This document shows positions 18,492 through 26,434 of a DNA stretch of 64,000 nt, in pieces. A program made the translations under genes and the position numbers. A model generated the notes under the pieces. That model was given only the letters and a program-made list of their open reading frames with translations. It searched no databases and had not been told where the DNA came from. Source of the stretch: Thermoflexibacter ruber (GTDB lineage: Bacteria; Bacteroidota; Bacteroidia; Cytophagales; Thermoflexibacteraceae). The stretch is from contig NZ_FONY01000004.1 in the NCBI RefSeq assembly GCF_900113045.1, forward strand, positions 124,001-188,000, read 5' to 3'. Within the stretch, counting starts at the first letter, position 1; every line of letters begins with the position of its first letter.

Positions 18492-19251
18492 TGGTAGTTA
18501 CCTTTTGTAATTGTTCACTTGTTTTTCCAAATCTGCGTTCTCGTCTTTGATAATCTAAAATAGCTTCAAATAAATGTTTTTTTCTGAAATCAGGCCAGAA
18601 AACGTCTTCCATGATATACAGTTCTGCGTAAGCTAACTGCCAAAGCATGAAATTACTAATCCTGTGGTCGCCTCCTGTACGAATCATCAAGTCCACATCA
18701 GGAGCATAGTTAGTAGATAAATATTTAGCAAAAAGTTGCTCATCAATATCTTCAGTATGGATTTTGCCTTGTTTTACCTGTTCGGCTATTTTTTTAGTTG
18801 CCTCCACAATGTCCCATTTCCCACTGTAACTAAGGGCTATGATGAGATTCAGCCCTGTATTGTTCTTAGTTGTTTCTATGGCTTGGGCGAGTTGGTTTTG
18901 TGTAGAACTTGGCAAGCCCGAAATATCCCCAATGCTAAATAGTTTGACATTATTTTTCATCAATGTAGGCAACTCATCGCGAATGGCATTGACCAAAAGT
19001 TCCATTAAAGCCTCTACTTCTGAAACTGGACGACTCCAATTTTCAGTGGAAAAAGCATACAGAGTCAAATATTTGACCCCCAATTCCCCTGAACCTTCGG
19101 AGATTTCTCTCACCGCTTGAATAGCGTTTCTATGCCCAAATACCCTATTCATTCCCCTCTTTTTAGCCCACCTGCCATTGCCGTCCATGATGACAGCAAT
19201 GTGCTGAGGGACATGCGACTTATCTATCAGTTCTTCCATTGGCTTTCCCAT
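18481..19251 (-). CDS. uppS: isoprenyl transferase (undecaprenyl diphosphate synthase)
   Basis: The enzyme adds isopentenyl units in cis to farnesyl diphosphate to make the undecaprenyl carrier for cell-wall precursors. The length of 256 residues is typical. Conserved regions are IMDGNGRWAKKRG (catalytic Asp near 23), GHRNAIQAVRE, LTLYAFSTENW and LMIRTGGDHRISNFMLWQ. The last differs slightly from the usual GE-R-SNF, with GGDHR. An alternative start is four codons in (MEELIDK). The 3' end overlaps bamA by 11 bases. Confidence 0.95.
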   Translation of the reverse strand: MGKPMEELIDKSHVPQHIAVIMDGNGRWAKKRGMNRVFGHRNAIQAVREISEGSGELGVKYLTLYAFSTENWSRPVSEVEALMELLVNAIRDELPTLMKNNVKLFSIGDISGLPSSTQNQLAQAIETTKNNTGLNLIIALSYSGKWDIVEATKKIAEQVKQGKIHTEDIDEQLFAKYLSTNYAPDVDLMIRTGGDHRISNFMLWQLAYAELYIMEDVFWPDFRKKHLFEAILDYQRRERRFGKTSEQLQKVTTNEV

Positions 19252-19610
19252 ACCTTATTTTAAATCATCACGAAAAACGCCGCAATTTAGCAAAATATTC
19301 AGCAAAGGACAGGAAAATTTAGCCTAAAAACATCATTTTAAACTGTTAAAAGTGCATTTATTCACAAATAAAAAACGTTTGCTACTCATCAAAGTACTGT
19401 TTATGAATAATTTATCAAATCAAATTAGCTACTTCTTGTCCTGTGTAGTGTTTTGAATTTAACGAAATTTAACCTAAGATAATACTCCATACAGCCTACA
19501 TCAGTACGCACTGATGCTTTATTGGGTTGCAGATAATACACATTGGGGTGTTTTTTAGCTTAAAATCGCATATTTATCGTATTTTGCAAGACTTTTTCAC
19601 TTACTTCAAT
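19252..19610. other. intergenic region between divergent uppS and prmC
   Basis: No gene is visible in these 359 bases. It must hold the divergent promoters of uppS and prmC, but no full consensus match stands out. A perfect 7-bp hairpin (CATCAGT-ACGC-ACTGATG, 19499-19516) lies about 95 bases upstream of prmC. Confidence 0.6.
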
Positions 19611-20465
19611 ATGCCAAGTAAAGAAGTTTTTTCATACATTATTCATTCCCTCCAAGCGGTTTATGAGGAAAGAGAAGCGCAAAACATCGCTTTTTTGCTT
19701 ATCGCTTTTTTGTATCAAATGAAGAAGCGAGATATTCTTTTGAATAGGGAAATTAGTGATAGCCAATATAATGCAAAGAATCTTGATGCTTTTATTTATC
19801 GCTTACAGCAGCATGAGCCTATCCAGTATGTACTGGGAGAAGCTCATTTTTACGGACTCGACCTGCTGGTAACTCCTGAGGTGCTTATCCCAAGACCAGA
19901 AACTGAGGAATTGGTACATCTGATTATTCAAGAAAATAGACACATCTCGAGTCTAAATGTCTTGGACATAGGAACTGGAAGTGGCTGTATCCCGATTACC
20001 CTGAGTAAATATTTGAAAAATGCCCAGATTCATGCCATAGACATTAGCCAAGAGGCATTGGCAATCGCTCAGAAAAACGCCCAAGCCAATGAAGCCCATA
20101 TCATATTTCATCAGTTTGATATTTTATCTTCTGACTTAGAGGCTCTACCCTTATTTGACATTATTGTAAGTAATCCACCCTATATTAGGGAGATAGAAAA
20201 AAAATATATGCAAGCCAATGTACTTCGCTACGAACCTATACAGGCTTTGTTTGTACCTGATAATCAGCCATTATTGTTCTATGAACGTATTGCAATGCTT
20301 GCCTCAAAAAGACTGAAGAAAGGTGGGAGGCTCTACTTTGAAATTAATGAAAACTTTGGTAAACAAGTTACCGACCAACTTTTGTCTTTGCACTTCAAAG
20401 AAGTAAAAACCTTCAAGGATTTGCAAGGGAAAGACAGAATTGTCAGGGGGAATCTCTCTTTCTGA
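19611..20465 (+). CDS. prmC: peptide chain release factor N5-glutamine methyltransferase
   Basis: The enzyme methylates the glutamine of the GGQ motif in RF1/RF2 using S-adenosylmethionine. I set the start at the ATG at 19611 (MPSKEVFSYIIHSL), giving 284 residues; an ATG at 19527 adds 28 residues with no family support. The N-terminal helical part contains HEPIQYVLGEAHFYG and RPETEELV. The SAM site is DIGTGSGC at 119-126, and the substrate-binding NPPY motif is at 188-191. The C-terminal GGRLYFEINE is typical of the family. Confidence 0.95.
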   Translation: MPSKEVFSYIIHSLQAVYEEREAQNIAFLLIAFLYQMKKRDILLNREISDSQYNAKNLDAFIYRLQQHEPIQYVLGEAHFYGLDLLVTPEVLIPRPETEELVHLIIQENRHISSLNVLDIGTGSGCIPITLSKYLKNAQIHAIDISQEALAIAQKNAQANEAHIIFHQFDILSSDLEALPLFDIIVSNPPYIREIEKKYMQANVLRYEPIQALFVPDNQPLLFYERIAMLASKRLKKGGRLYFEINENFGKQVTDQLLSLHFKEVKTFKDLQGKDRIVRGNLSF

Positions 20466-20510
20466 AGAATAAAATCACTAAATTTGCCAGAAAATAGCCA
20501 CTTAATCAAG

Positions 20511-21044
20511 ATGATGCTTAATAAAATCTTTTTCTTCTATTTGTTTTGTATTTGTTTGCCGTGCTTATCAATATCCTCTTTTACAAGAGAATATCACCCT
20601 ATTCACCTTTCTATTACTGATGTGGAACACAATCCCAAAGACCAATCATTAGAGATAGTCCATAAGGTATTTATAGATGATTTGGAGAAAATTTTGGAAA
20701 GTACTTATCGTACTCGCTTGCACCTTGCTACTGACAAAGAACACGCTGATACAGACAAGTTCATTGTAGATTATCTAAAAAAACATTTTACCTTAGAAAT
20801 AGATGGAAAGAGCTATGTGCCTGATTTTCACGGAAAATTTGTAAATGCAAAAGAAGATATTTTTGCAGTTTGGATATTAGCCAAAGTAGAGGGAATTGCC
20901 CAAATCAAAACTATCAAACATAGCAATACTATCCTGATGGACTTATATGACGACCAAGAAAACTTTACACACTTCAAATATCTGGGCAAACGCAAAAGTA
21001 CCAGATTTAAGTATCAAGAAAAAATAGATGAAATTAGCTTTTAA
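20511..21044 (+). CDS. DUF6702-like conserved hypothetical protein
   Basis: The protein has 177 residues from the ATG at 20511 (MMLNKIFFFYLFCICLPC, a signal-like N-terminus); an ATG at 20484 is also in frame but would spoil the signal sequence. The mature part begins HPIHLSITDVEHNPKDQSLEI and contains RTRLHLATDKEHADTDKFIV, which I associate with the DUF6702 family of Bacteroidota. Its function is unknown. It is probably exported, and the fold looks like an all-beta domain with a few helices. It starts 45 bases after prmC and is convergent with the MFS gene (18 bases between stops). Confidence 0.7.
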   Translation: MMLNKIFFFYLFCICLPCLSISSFTREYHPIHLSITDVEHNPKDQSLEIVHKVFIDDLEKILESTYRTRLHLATDKEHADTDKFIVDYLKKHFTLEIDGKSYVPDFHGKFVNAKEDIFAVWILAKVEGIAQIKTIKHSNTILMDLYDDQENFTHFKYLGKRKSTRFKYQEKIDEISF

Positions 21045-21062
21045 ATAAGGTTAGCGCAGAGG

Positions 21063-22352
21063 TTAATGCCTCTCAGTCCCCGTAGATAACGAAGTAGTGT
21101 TGGTTTTATCCTCCTTTACACTAAACCATATTAGAGAAGAAATGGCTAAGGTAATAGCACAGATAACAAAGATAATGCTCTTGTCAGAAGCATTTTCAAT
21201 AATTTTCCCGAAGAAAAGACTTACAGCTAATTGAGGTAGTACCACAGAGAGATTAAAAATGCCCATGAACAAGCCCATTTTATTTTTATCAATCTTTTCA
21301 CTCATAATCGCAAAGGGAAGACTAACTGTTGCTGCCCAACCTATGCCTACCACAGCCATAAAAAGGTAAAATAATGAAGGTGATGCTCCAAAGAAAACAA
21401 TAGCTAAGTAACCTAAAGCCATAACAACAAGGGCTAAACTGTGTGTGTTTACCCGACCTATTTTGCGCGAAAGCGGCTCTAAAACGACAGAGGGAAGCAG
21501 AAAACCTACAGTATTTAAAACAGCAAAAGAAATACCTATCATTTGCCCTAATGCTGCATCAGATAAGGGAGCATCAAAAGGATTCATCTTTTGTTTGAAA
21601 TATGCAAAAACAAATACAAACATGGTTTGTACCCCTAACCAAGTAAAAGCATGGGCAAGATAAATCTGAAAAAGCGTTTTTATTTGTGTTCTGTTAGCTT
21701 TGTTTCTATGCTCATCTGCTTGTATATTATTATCTTCTAATGCGATTGGTTCTTTGATAAAAAAGGGAGGGATAAAAGAAAAAACAAATACCAAAAATAC
21801 GCTTAAATAGATAAGTAAGTAGTTCCCCCAGGCTACACTAATCAGATACGCCAAAACGCCAAACATGCCTGAGATAGTTTGCATCCAAGTATAGCCTTTG
21901 GTGCGTTGTTCTCCTGCGGGAGTTACATCGGCGATGATAGCACGTGTAGGATTAAAACTAATGTTGATAGACAAATCTAATATCAAAGCAATAACAATCG
22001 CAATCCACAGTATGTCTATAAAATTTAGTATATTGCTCAACTTGCCTATATTAGGTAAGGCTAAAAGCATAAGCGAAGCCAATATTCCCCCTATCAAAAT
22101 AAAAGGTCGCCTTCTACCTCCCCAAAGCCAAACCTTGTCACTGACTACTCCCACAACCAACTGCCCTATGATACCTGCTAAAGGTCCTGAAGCCCATACG
22201 TACCCTACACTTTCTATGTCTAAGTTGTACTGAGTAGTCATGAGCCAACTTAAAGAAGCTATCTGCACGGACAAAGCAAAACCCATGGCAGTAGCGGGTA
22301 GGCTCAGCAATACATAAAAGGAATTGGTTAGTTTTTTTTGAATCTCAAGCAT
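21063..22352 (-). CDS. MFS transporter, SLC45/GPH-like putative sugar symporter
   Basis: The protein has 429 residues with 12 predicted membrane helices. The loop after the second helix carries WGGRRRPFILIGG, the RRRPF signature of the sucrose/H+ symporter-like (SLC45/SUC) branch of the major facilitator superfamily, and the opening FALSVQIASLSWLMTTQYNL also fits. Import of a disaccharide such as maltose or sucrose is the usual role in this branch; here it is an inference because no sugar hydrolase or kinase lies next to it. The gene stands alone. Confidence 0.85.
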   Translation of the reverse strand: MLEIQKKLTNSFYVLLSLPATAMGFALSVQIASLSWLMTTQYNLDIESVGYVWASGPLAGIIGQLVVGVVSDKVWLWGGRRRPFILIGGILASLMLLALPNIGKLSNILNFIDILWIAIVIALILDLSINISFNPTRAIIADVTPAGEQRTKGYTWMQTISGMFGVLAYLISVAWGNYLLIYLSVFLVFVFSFIPPFFIKEPIALEDNNIQADEHRNKANRTQIKTLFQIYLAHAFTWLGVQTMFVFVFAYFKQKMNPFDAPLSDAALGQMIGISFAVLNTVGFLLPSVVLEPLSRKIGRVNTHSLALVVMALGYLAIVFFGASPSLFYLFMAVVGIGWAATVSLPFAIMSEKIDKNKMGLFMGIFNLSVVLPQLAVSLFFGKIIENASDKSIIFVICAITLAISSLIWFSVKEDKTNTTSLSTGTERH

Positions 22353-22672
22353 AACAAAGCTAATTACATTCTATTTGAGCAAAGGTATAAACTTTGTTCA
22401 TACAAACAAGCAAGAAAGCTAAAATTCACTTGATAGATAAGTAGTTATGATAAAAAAATAAATTTTGGTTAAAATATTTTTATTTTAATGAACCTATTTG
22501 TAACTTGTAATCGTTATAGAGACAGGTTCTAAATATATAAGATATACTTGGCATTAGGAAGTCCTTAGTTTTGTTACAGATGCTTGGCTATTGTTCTTGC
22601 TAATGTTCCCTTTACCCCACACTTCATTTTACTAACTCACTTGCTTTTGTTTACCTACATTTCTAATTTTAA
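22353..22672. other. intergenic region upstream of the MFS gene
   Basis: In these 320 AT-rich bases I see no gene and no tRNA. It separates the divergent MFS gene (minus) and the small secreted protein (plus). I did not find a promoter with both boxes. Confidence 0.5.
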
Positions 22673-23125
22673 ATGAGTAAAATTGCTACTCTTTGCCAAA
22701 AAGCCATAGCATACACATTTTTTATTATGCTATTGTTATTTTCTTTGTCAGTACAATCACAGTCTAAGGTTTTTGTTTCCCAAGACAAAAACTTGAATGG
22801 TAATCAAAAAATAGATTACTACTATGCCTATGGAGCTTCTGAAGACGAGCTTGCTTCTATTATGGAAGACCGCTTGTATGAAAGAGGAATTACATCACCT
22901 AAACCGTCAAGTCATGTAAGCACTTCGCAAAAAGGGTACGGAATAATCATTCAAAGTGCCTATACCAGCGAGTCAGGAAAAGTTTTGATTGCTCATGGAG
23001 TAGCCTTAGGCTGCAAAAATTCTGAAGATGCCAAGCGAAAAGCCTTAGAGGATTTGCAAAAAAGTAATCCCGAGTGGAAACCTATGGCTAAGTTTGAAGT
23101 AGTGGCTAAATTTGAAGATAAGTAA
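22673..23125 (+). CDS. small secreted protein of unknown function
   Basis: The protein has 150 residues with a clear signal peptide (helix FFIMLLLFSLSV, cleavage near SVQSQ). I do not recognise the family. The mature chain of about 120 residues is soluble and mixed alpha/beta, with a conserved-looking centre KGYGIIIQSAYTSESGKVLI and a basic C-terminal helix (SEDAKRKALEDLQKSNPEW) followed by a final beta strand. It has no cysteine pair or metal motif; one Cys (GCKNSE) remains in the mature part. It is monocistronic and ends at a strong hairpin terminator, which supports a real transcription unit. Confidence 0.7.
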   Translation: MSKIATLCQKAIAYTFFIMLLLFSLSVQSQSKVFVSQDKNLNGNQKIDYYYAYGASEDELASIMEDRLYERGITSPKPSSHVSTSQKGYGIIIQSAYTSESGKVLIAHGVALGCKNSEDAKRKALEDLQKSNPEWKPMAKFEVVAKFEDK

Positions 23126-23180
23126 TTCTTCACCGCCGCTGCATTGATAAACAATTAGGTTTACATATTATTGATATTTA

Positions 23181-23213
23181 GACTTCTCAATAAATTTTTG
23201 GGAAGTCTTTTTT
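23181..23213 (+). terminator. intrinsic terminator after the small secreted protein
   Basis: A 9-bp stem with one G-U pair (GACTTCTCA and TGGGAAGTC, 23181-23207) is followed by a run of six or more T. Nearly the same hairpin ends the susD gene at 45789. Confidence 0.85.
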
Positions 23214-23306
23214 ATTTTCTAATCTACATAAAGCGTAATTTTAAGAGAAAATTGCCTTACTTCGCATCGTGGAAATGAATACAGCCCAATATAAAATTGA
23301 TACTAT

Positions 23307-24836
23307 ATGAAAATACTTACTTTACTTTTTACTTTATTGACTTGCCAAGTGTATGCTCAGGAAGTAATCGAGAAAGTGCAAAACTACCGCAAAGCCAACG
23401 AGCATAAGTTATTAAAAGAATATTTGCAACTACTCTCCATTCCCAACATTGCCTCTGACAGCGCACATATCTTGAAAAATGCTGATTTCATTATGGGACT
23501 AATGCGAGAGAAAGGCATTGAAAAAGTACAATTATTAGATGCTGGGAAAACAGAAACTTTTGCGCCTCCTGCTATCTACGGCGAGGTCAATGTGCCTAAT
23601 GCTAAACGCACTATTATTTTTTATGCTCACTATGACGGACAGCCTGTCAATCCCTTGCAGTGGTCGCAAGGATTATCTCCCTTCTCTCCTGTTTTTACCG
23701 ACCAATCTCTTGAAAAAGAGGGCAAAATTATTCCCATTCCAACAGAGAATGAAGCTATCAATCCTGAATGGCGTATTTATGCCCGCTCTACTTCTGACGA
23801 TAAAGGAGGGGTGTTTAGCATTTTGAATGCTTATTATGCTCTTGTAAAAAGTGGAATCAAGCCTACTTCAAACATCAAGTTTTTCTTTGAAGGAGAGGAA
23901 GAGGCTGGCTCCGCTCACTTAGGAAAAATCTTAGAAAAATACAAAAACCTACTTAAATCTGACTTATGGATTATCTTAGATGGTCCCGTCCACCAATCAG
24001 GTCGCAAGCAAGTCGTTTTTGGCGTAAGAGGAGATGTTAATATGAGTATCAAAGTTTTTGCTTCTAAAAGACCCTTGCACAGTGGGCATTATGGCAACTG
24101 GGCACCCAACCCTGCTATGCAGCTGGTTCATCTGCTTGCTTCTATGAAAGATGAAACAGGCAAGGTGCTAATAGACGGATTTTATGACGATGTTACACCG
24201 CTCTCAGCAACAGAAAAGCAAGCACTCGCCCAAGTGCCTTCGGTAGATGAGCAGATGCGCTCAGAATTGGGCTTTGCTAAGCCTGAGGGAGGGGGAATAT
24301 CGCTGGTAGAGGCAATTAGCCTGCCTTCGCTAAATATCAACGGAATACAAAGTGCTAATGTGGGACCTATGGCGGCTAATGTGATTCCTACTACTGCAAC
24401 CGTGGTTTTAGATTTACGTTTGGTGAAAGGCAATGATTATGTAAGACAAGTGGAAAAAGTAGTCAATCATATTCGCAAGCAAGGATTTTTTGTAACAGAA
24501 GAAGACCCTACTGAGGAGGAGCGTATGAAATACCCACTCATCGCCAAAGTAAGCACCAAAGGAGGCTACAATGCCCAAAGAACGCCTATGGACTTGCCTA
24601 TTGCTCAGCAAGTAGTCAAAGCCGTGCAGTCGACTTCCAAAGAACCCATAGTCCTTTTGCCGAGTTCAGGTGGAAGCCTGCCTTTGTATCTCTTTGAAAA
24701 ACATTTGAATACTCCTACGATTACCGTAGGAATCCCTAACCATGACAACAACCAACACGCAGAAAACGAAAATATCAGAATACAAAACTTGTGGAATGGC
24801 ATAGAAACCGTTGCCGCCCTCATGACCATGAAGTAA
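23307..24836 (+). CDS. secreted M20 family dizinc peptidase/dipeptidase
   Basis: The protein has 509 residues with a signal peptide (ending VYAQ, about residue 17). Zinc ligands and catalytic residues of the M20 family are visible: FYAHYDGQPV (His108, Asp110), the bridging aspartate in STSDDKGG (164-168), EGEEEAGS at about 195-202 (general base Glu and ligand Glu), and a late His in GIPNHDNNQHAENE. The middle lid domain (about 225-370) has RPLHSGHYGNWAPNPA. It probably trims dipeptides in the periplasm. lysA follows after 21 bases on the same strand and may be cotranscribed. Confidence 0.92.
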   Translation: MKILTLLFTLLTCQVYAQEVIEKVQNYRKANEHKLLKEYLQLLSIPNIASDSAHILKNADFIMGLMREKGIEKVQLLDAGKTETFAPPAIYGEVNVPNAKRTIIFYAHYDGQPVNPLQWSQGLSPFSPVFTDQSLEKEGKIIPIPTENEAINPEWRIYARSTSDDKGGVFSILNAYYALVKSGIKPTSNIKFFFEGEEEAGSAHLGKILEKYKNLLKSDLWIILDGPVHQSGRKQVVFGVRGDVNMSIKVFASKRPLHSGHYGNWAPNPAMQLVHLLASMKDETGKVLIDGFYDDVTPLSATEKQALAQVPSVDEQMRSELGFAKPEGGGISLVEAISLPSLNINGIQSANVGPMAANVIPTTATVVLDLRLVKGNDYVRQVEKVVNHIRKQGFFVTEEDPTEEERMKYPLIAKVSTKGGYNAQRTPMDLPIAQQVVKAVQSTSKEPIVLLPSSGGSLPLYLFEKHLNTPTITVGIPNHDNNQHAENENIRIQNLWNGIETVAALMTMK

Positions 24837-24857
24837 TCTAAAACTAACAATAAAAAT

Positions 24858-26012
24858 ATGTTTGATAATCAATTAATTGAAAAATTTAAAACCCTTGAAA
24901 CCCCTTTTTATTACTATGATTTGGCTTTGCTTCATCGCACTTTGGCAAAGGTCAAAGAATTGGCAGAGAAATACCGTTTTCATGTTCACTATGCTTTGAA
25001 AGCCAATAGCAACGACAAGATTTTAAAAATTATTAGTAGTTATGGATTAGGGGCAGACTGCGTCAGCGGGAACGAAGTGCTAAAAGCCTTAGCTACAGGC
25101 TTTCAAGCAGACCACGTTGTATTTGCTGGGGTGGGCAAATCTGACAAAGAAATTCTCACTGCTTTAGAAAAAGATATTTTTTGTTTCAACTGCGAATCCT
25201 TGCAAGAAATTCAAGTAATCAATGAGTTAGCTGAGAAATCAAATAAAATTGCTTCTATTGCTATTCGCATCAACCCCAATGTAGAGGCAAATACGCACCA
25301 ATACATTACTACGGGTAAGGAGGAGAATAAGTTTGGGGTGAATATGGCAGAACTGAACGAAATTTTGGAAGTGCTTAAAAACAGTACTTTCATCAAATTA
25401 GTAGGGATTCACTTTCACATCGGTTCGCAAATTCAAGATTTAGAGAACTTTAAAAACTTGTGTTTCAGGGTAAACGAAATTCAAGAATGGTTTACTGCAC
25501 AAAACATCAGACTGACAGAAATCAATGTAGGTGGAGGTTTAGGTATCAACTACCATCAACCCGACCTCGAGAATATCGCAGACTTTGATAGTTATTTTAG
25601 TATTTTTAATCAATACCTCAAAGTAAAGCCTTCCCAACGCATACACTTTGAGCTTGGTCGTTCTATTGTTGCCCAATGCGGCTCATTGATTAGCAAGGTG
25701 TTATATGTAAAAAAAGGAACAAACAAGCAGTTTGCTATCCTTGATGCAGGCATGAACGTACTAATTCGCCCCGCGCTTTATCAAGCCTATCATAAAATAG
25801 AAAATATTACTTCAACATCTTCTGAAAGAGCAACTTATGATGTAGTAGGTCCCATTTGCGAGTCAGCAGACTTCTTTGGCAAAGAGGTAAGTTTGCCCAT
25901 TACTCAGAGAGGCGATTTGATAGCTATTCGCTCCGCAGGGGCTTACGGCGAAGTGATGATGTCCGATTACAACTTGAAAGAGCAAGCAAAGAGTGTGTTA
26001 TTGGCTATGTAA
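24858..26012 (+). CDS. lysA: diaminopimelate decarboxylase
   Basis: This PLP enzyme converts meso-diaminopimelate to L-lysine, the last step of lysine synthesis. The length of 384 residues is slightly short for the family. The PLP lysine is Lys48 in HYALKANSN; other family blocks are GADCVSGNEV, GIHFHIGSQI, INVGGGLGINY (phosphate-binding glycines), ELGRSIVAQCG and GPICESADFF with the substrate-binding Cys. It lies 21 bases downstream of the M20 peptidase. Confidence 0.94.
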   Translation: MFDNQLIEKFKTLETPFYYYDLALLHRTLAKVKELAEKYRFHVHYALKANSNDKILKIISSYGLGADCVSGNEVLKALATGFQADHVVFAGVGKSDKEILTALEKDIFCFNCESLQEIQVINELAEKSNKIASIAIRINPNVEANTHQYITTGKEENKFGVNMAELNEILEVLKNSTFIKLVGIHFHIGSQIQDLENFKNLCFRVNEIQEWFTAQNIRLTEINVGGGLGINYHQPDLENIADFDSYFSIFNQYLKVKPSQRIHFELGRSIVAQCGSLISKVLYVKKGTNKQFAILDAGMNVLIRPALYQAYHKIENITSTSSERATYDVVGPICESADFFGKEVSLPITQRGDLIAIRSAGAYGEVMMSDYNLKEQAKSVLLAM

Positions 26013-26194
26013 AGATATCGCTACTCTCGGGTTCTTGCGACCAATCGGCTTAGATTACTACAAAAATATTACTCCTCTGGGGGCAGTTTATACATACCCA
26101 ACATCAAGGGTATGCTACATTTAAAAGTGATTGCTTGACTAACTCCGAAGGAGTGAAATCTGACTTATAACGCATAGTTGAAGTTTTCTTTTGC

Positions 26195-26254
26195 AAAGTT
26201 TATCCTTATTATTGGTAACATATTCGTAAAAATGTAAATCTTGCCAGGTAATTA
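26195..26254 (+). repeat. dispersed intergenic repeat, copy A
   Basis: The stretch AAAGTTTATCCTTATTA ... ATTCGTAAAAATGTAAATCT ... AGGTAATT is matched closely by 47390-47439, in the same orientation. Both copies are intergenic. Confidence 0.6.
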
Positions 26255-26391
26255 TCTATAAATAGTAAAAAATCTATTACCTGAGTAATTAATTTCAAAA
26301 CATTACTCAAAATAAGATTTATAGAGTAAGATAGATTTCATAACAACTATGAGTATTCTTTATAACAACGCAAAATGTATAACTTTTGCAC

Positions 26392-26399
26392 TATCTTTG
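26392..26399 (+). promoter_or_regulatory. -7 box upstream of the glycine-rich T9SS protein gene
   Basis: TATCTTTG matches TAnnTTTG and is followed by GCGTAC, a common context for Bacteroidota promoters. The predicted transcript starts about 30 bases before the ATG at 26435. No -33 TTTG is seen at the usual spacing. Confidence 0.55.
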
Positions 26400-26434
26400 C
26401 GTACTATATAAGTAAGTAAAATAGTTTAGGATAT

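Larger units (their letters stand above)
26013..26434. other. 422-bp intergenic region with a dispersed-repeat relic and stem-loops
   Basis: I see no coding gene here. It holds a short hairpin ACTCC-GAA-GGAGT followed by GAAATCTG (26144 onward), a degenerate repeat also found at 47390 (see the repeat entry), an 8-bp stem-loop TGAGTAAT/ATTACTCA (26282-26309), and at the end the promoter of the glycine-rich protein gene. Confidence 0.6.
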
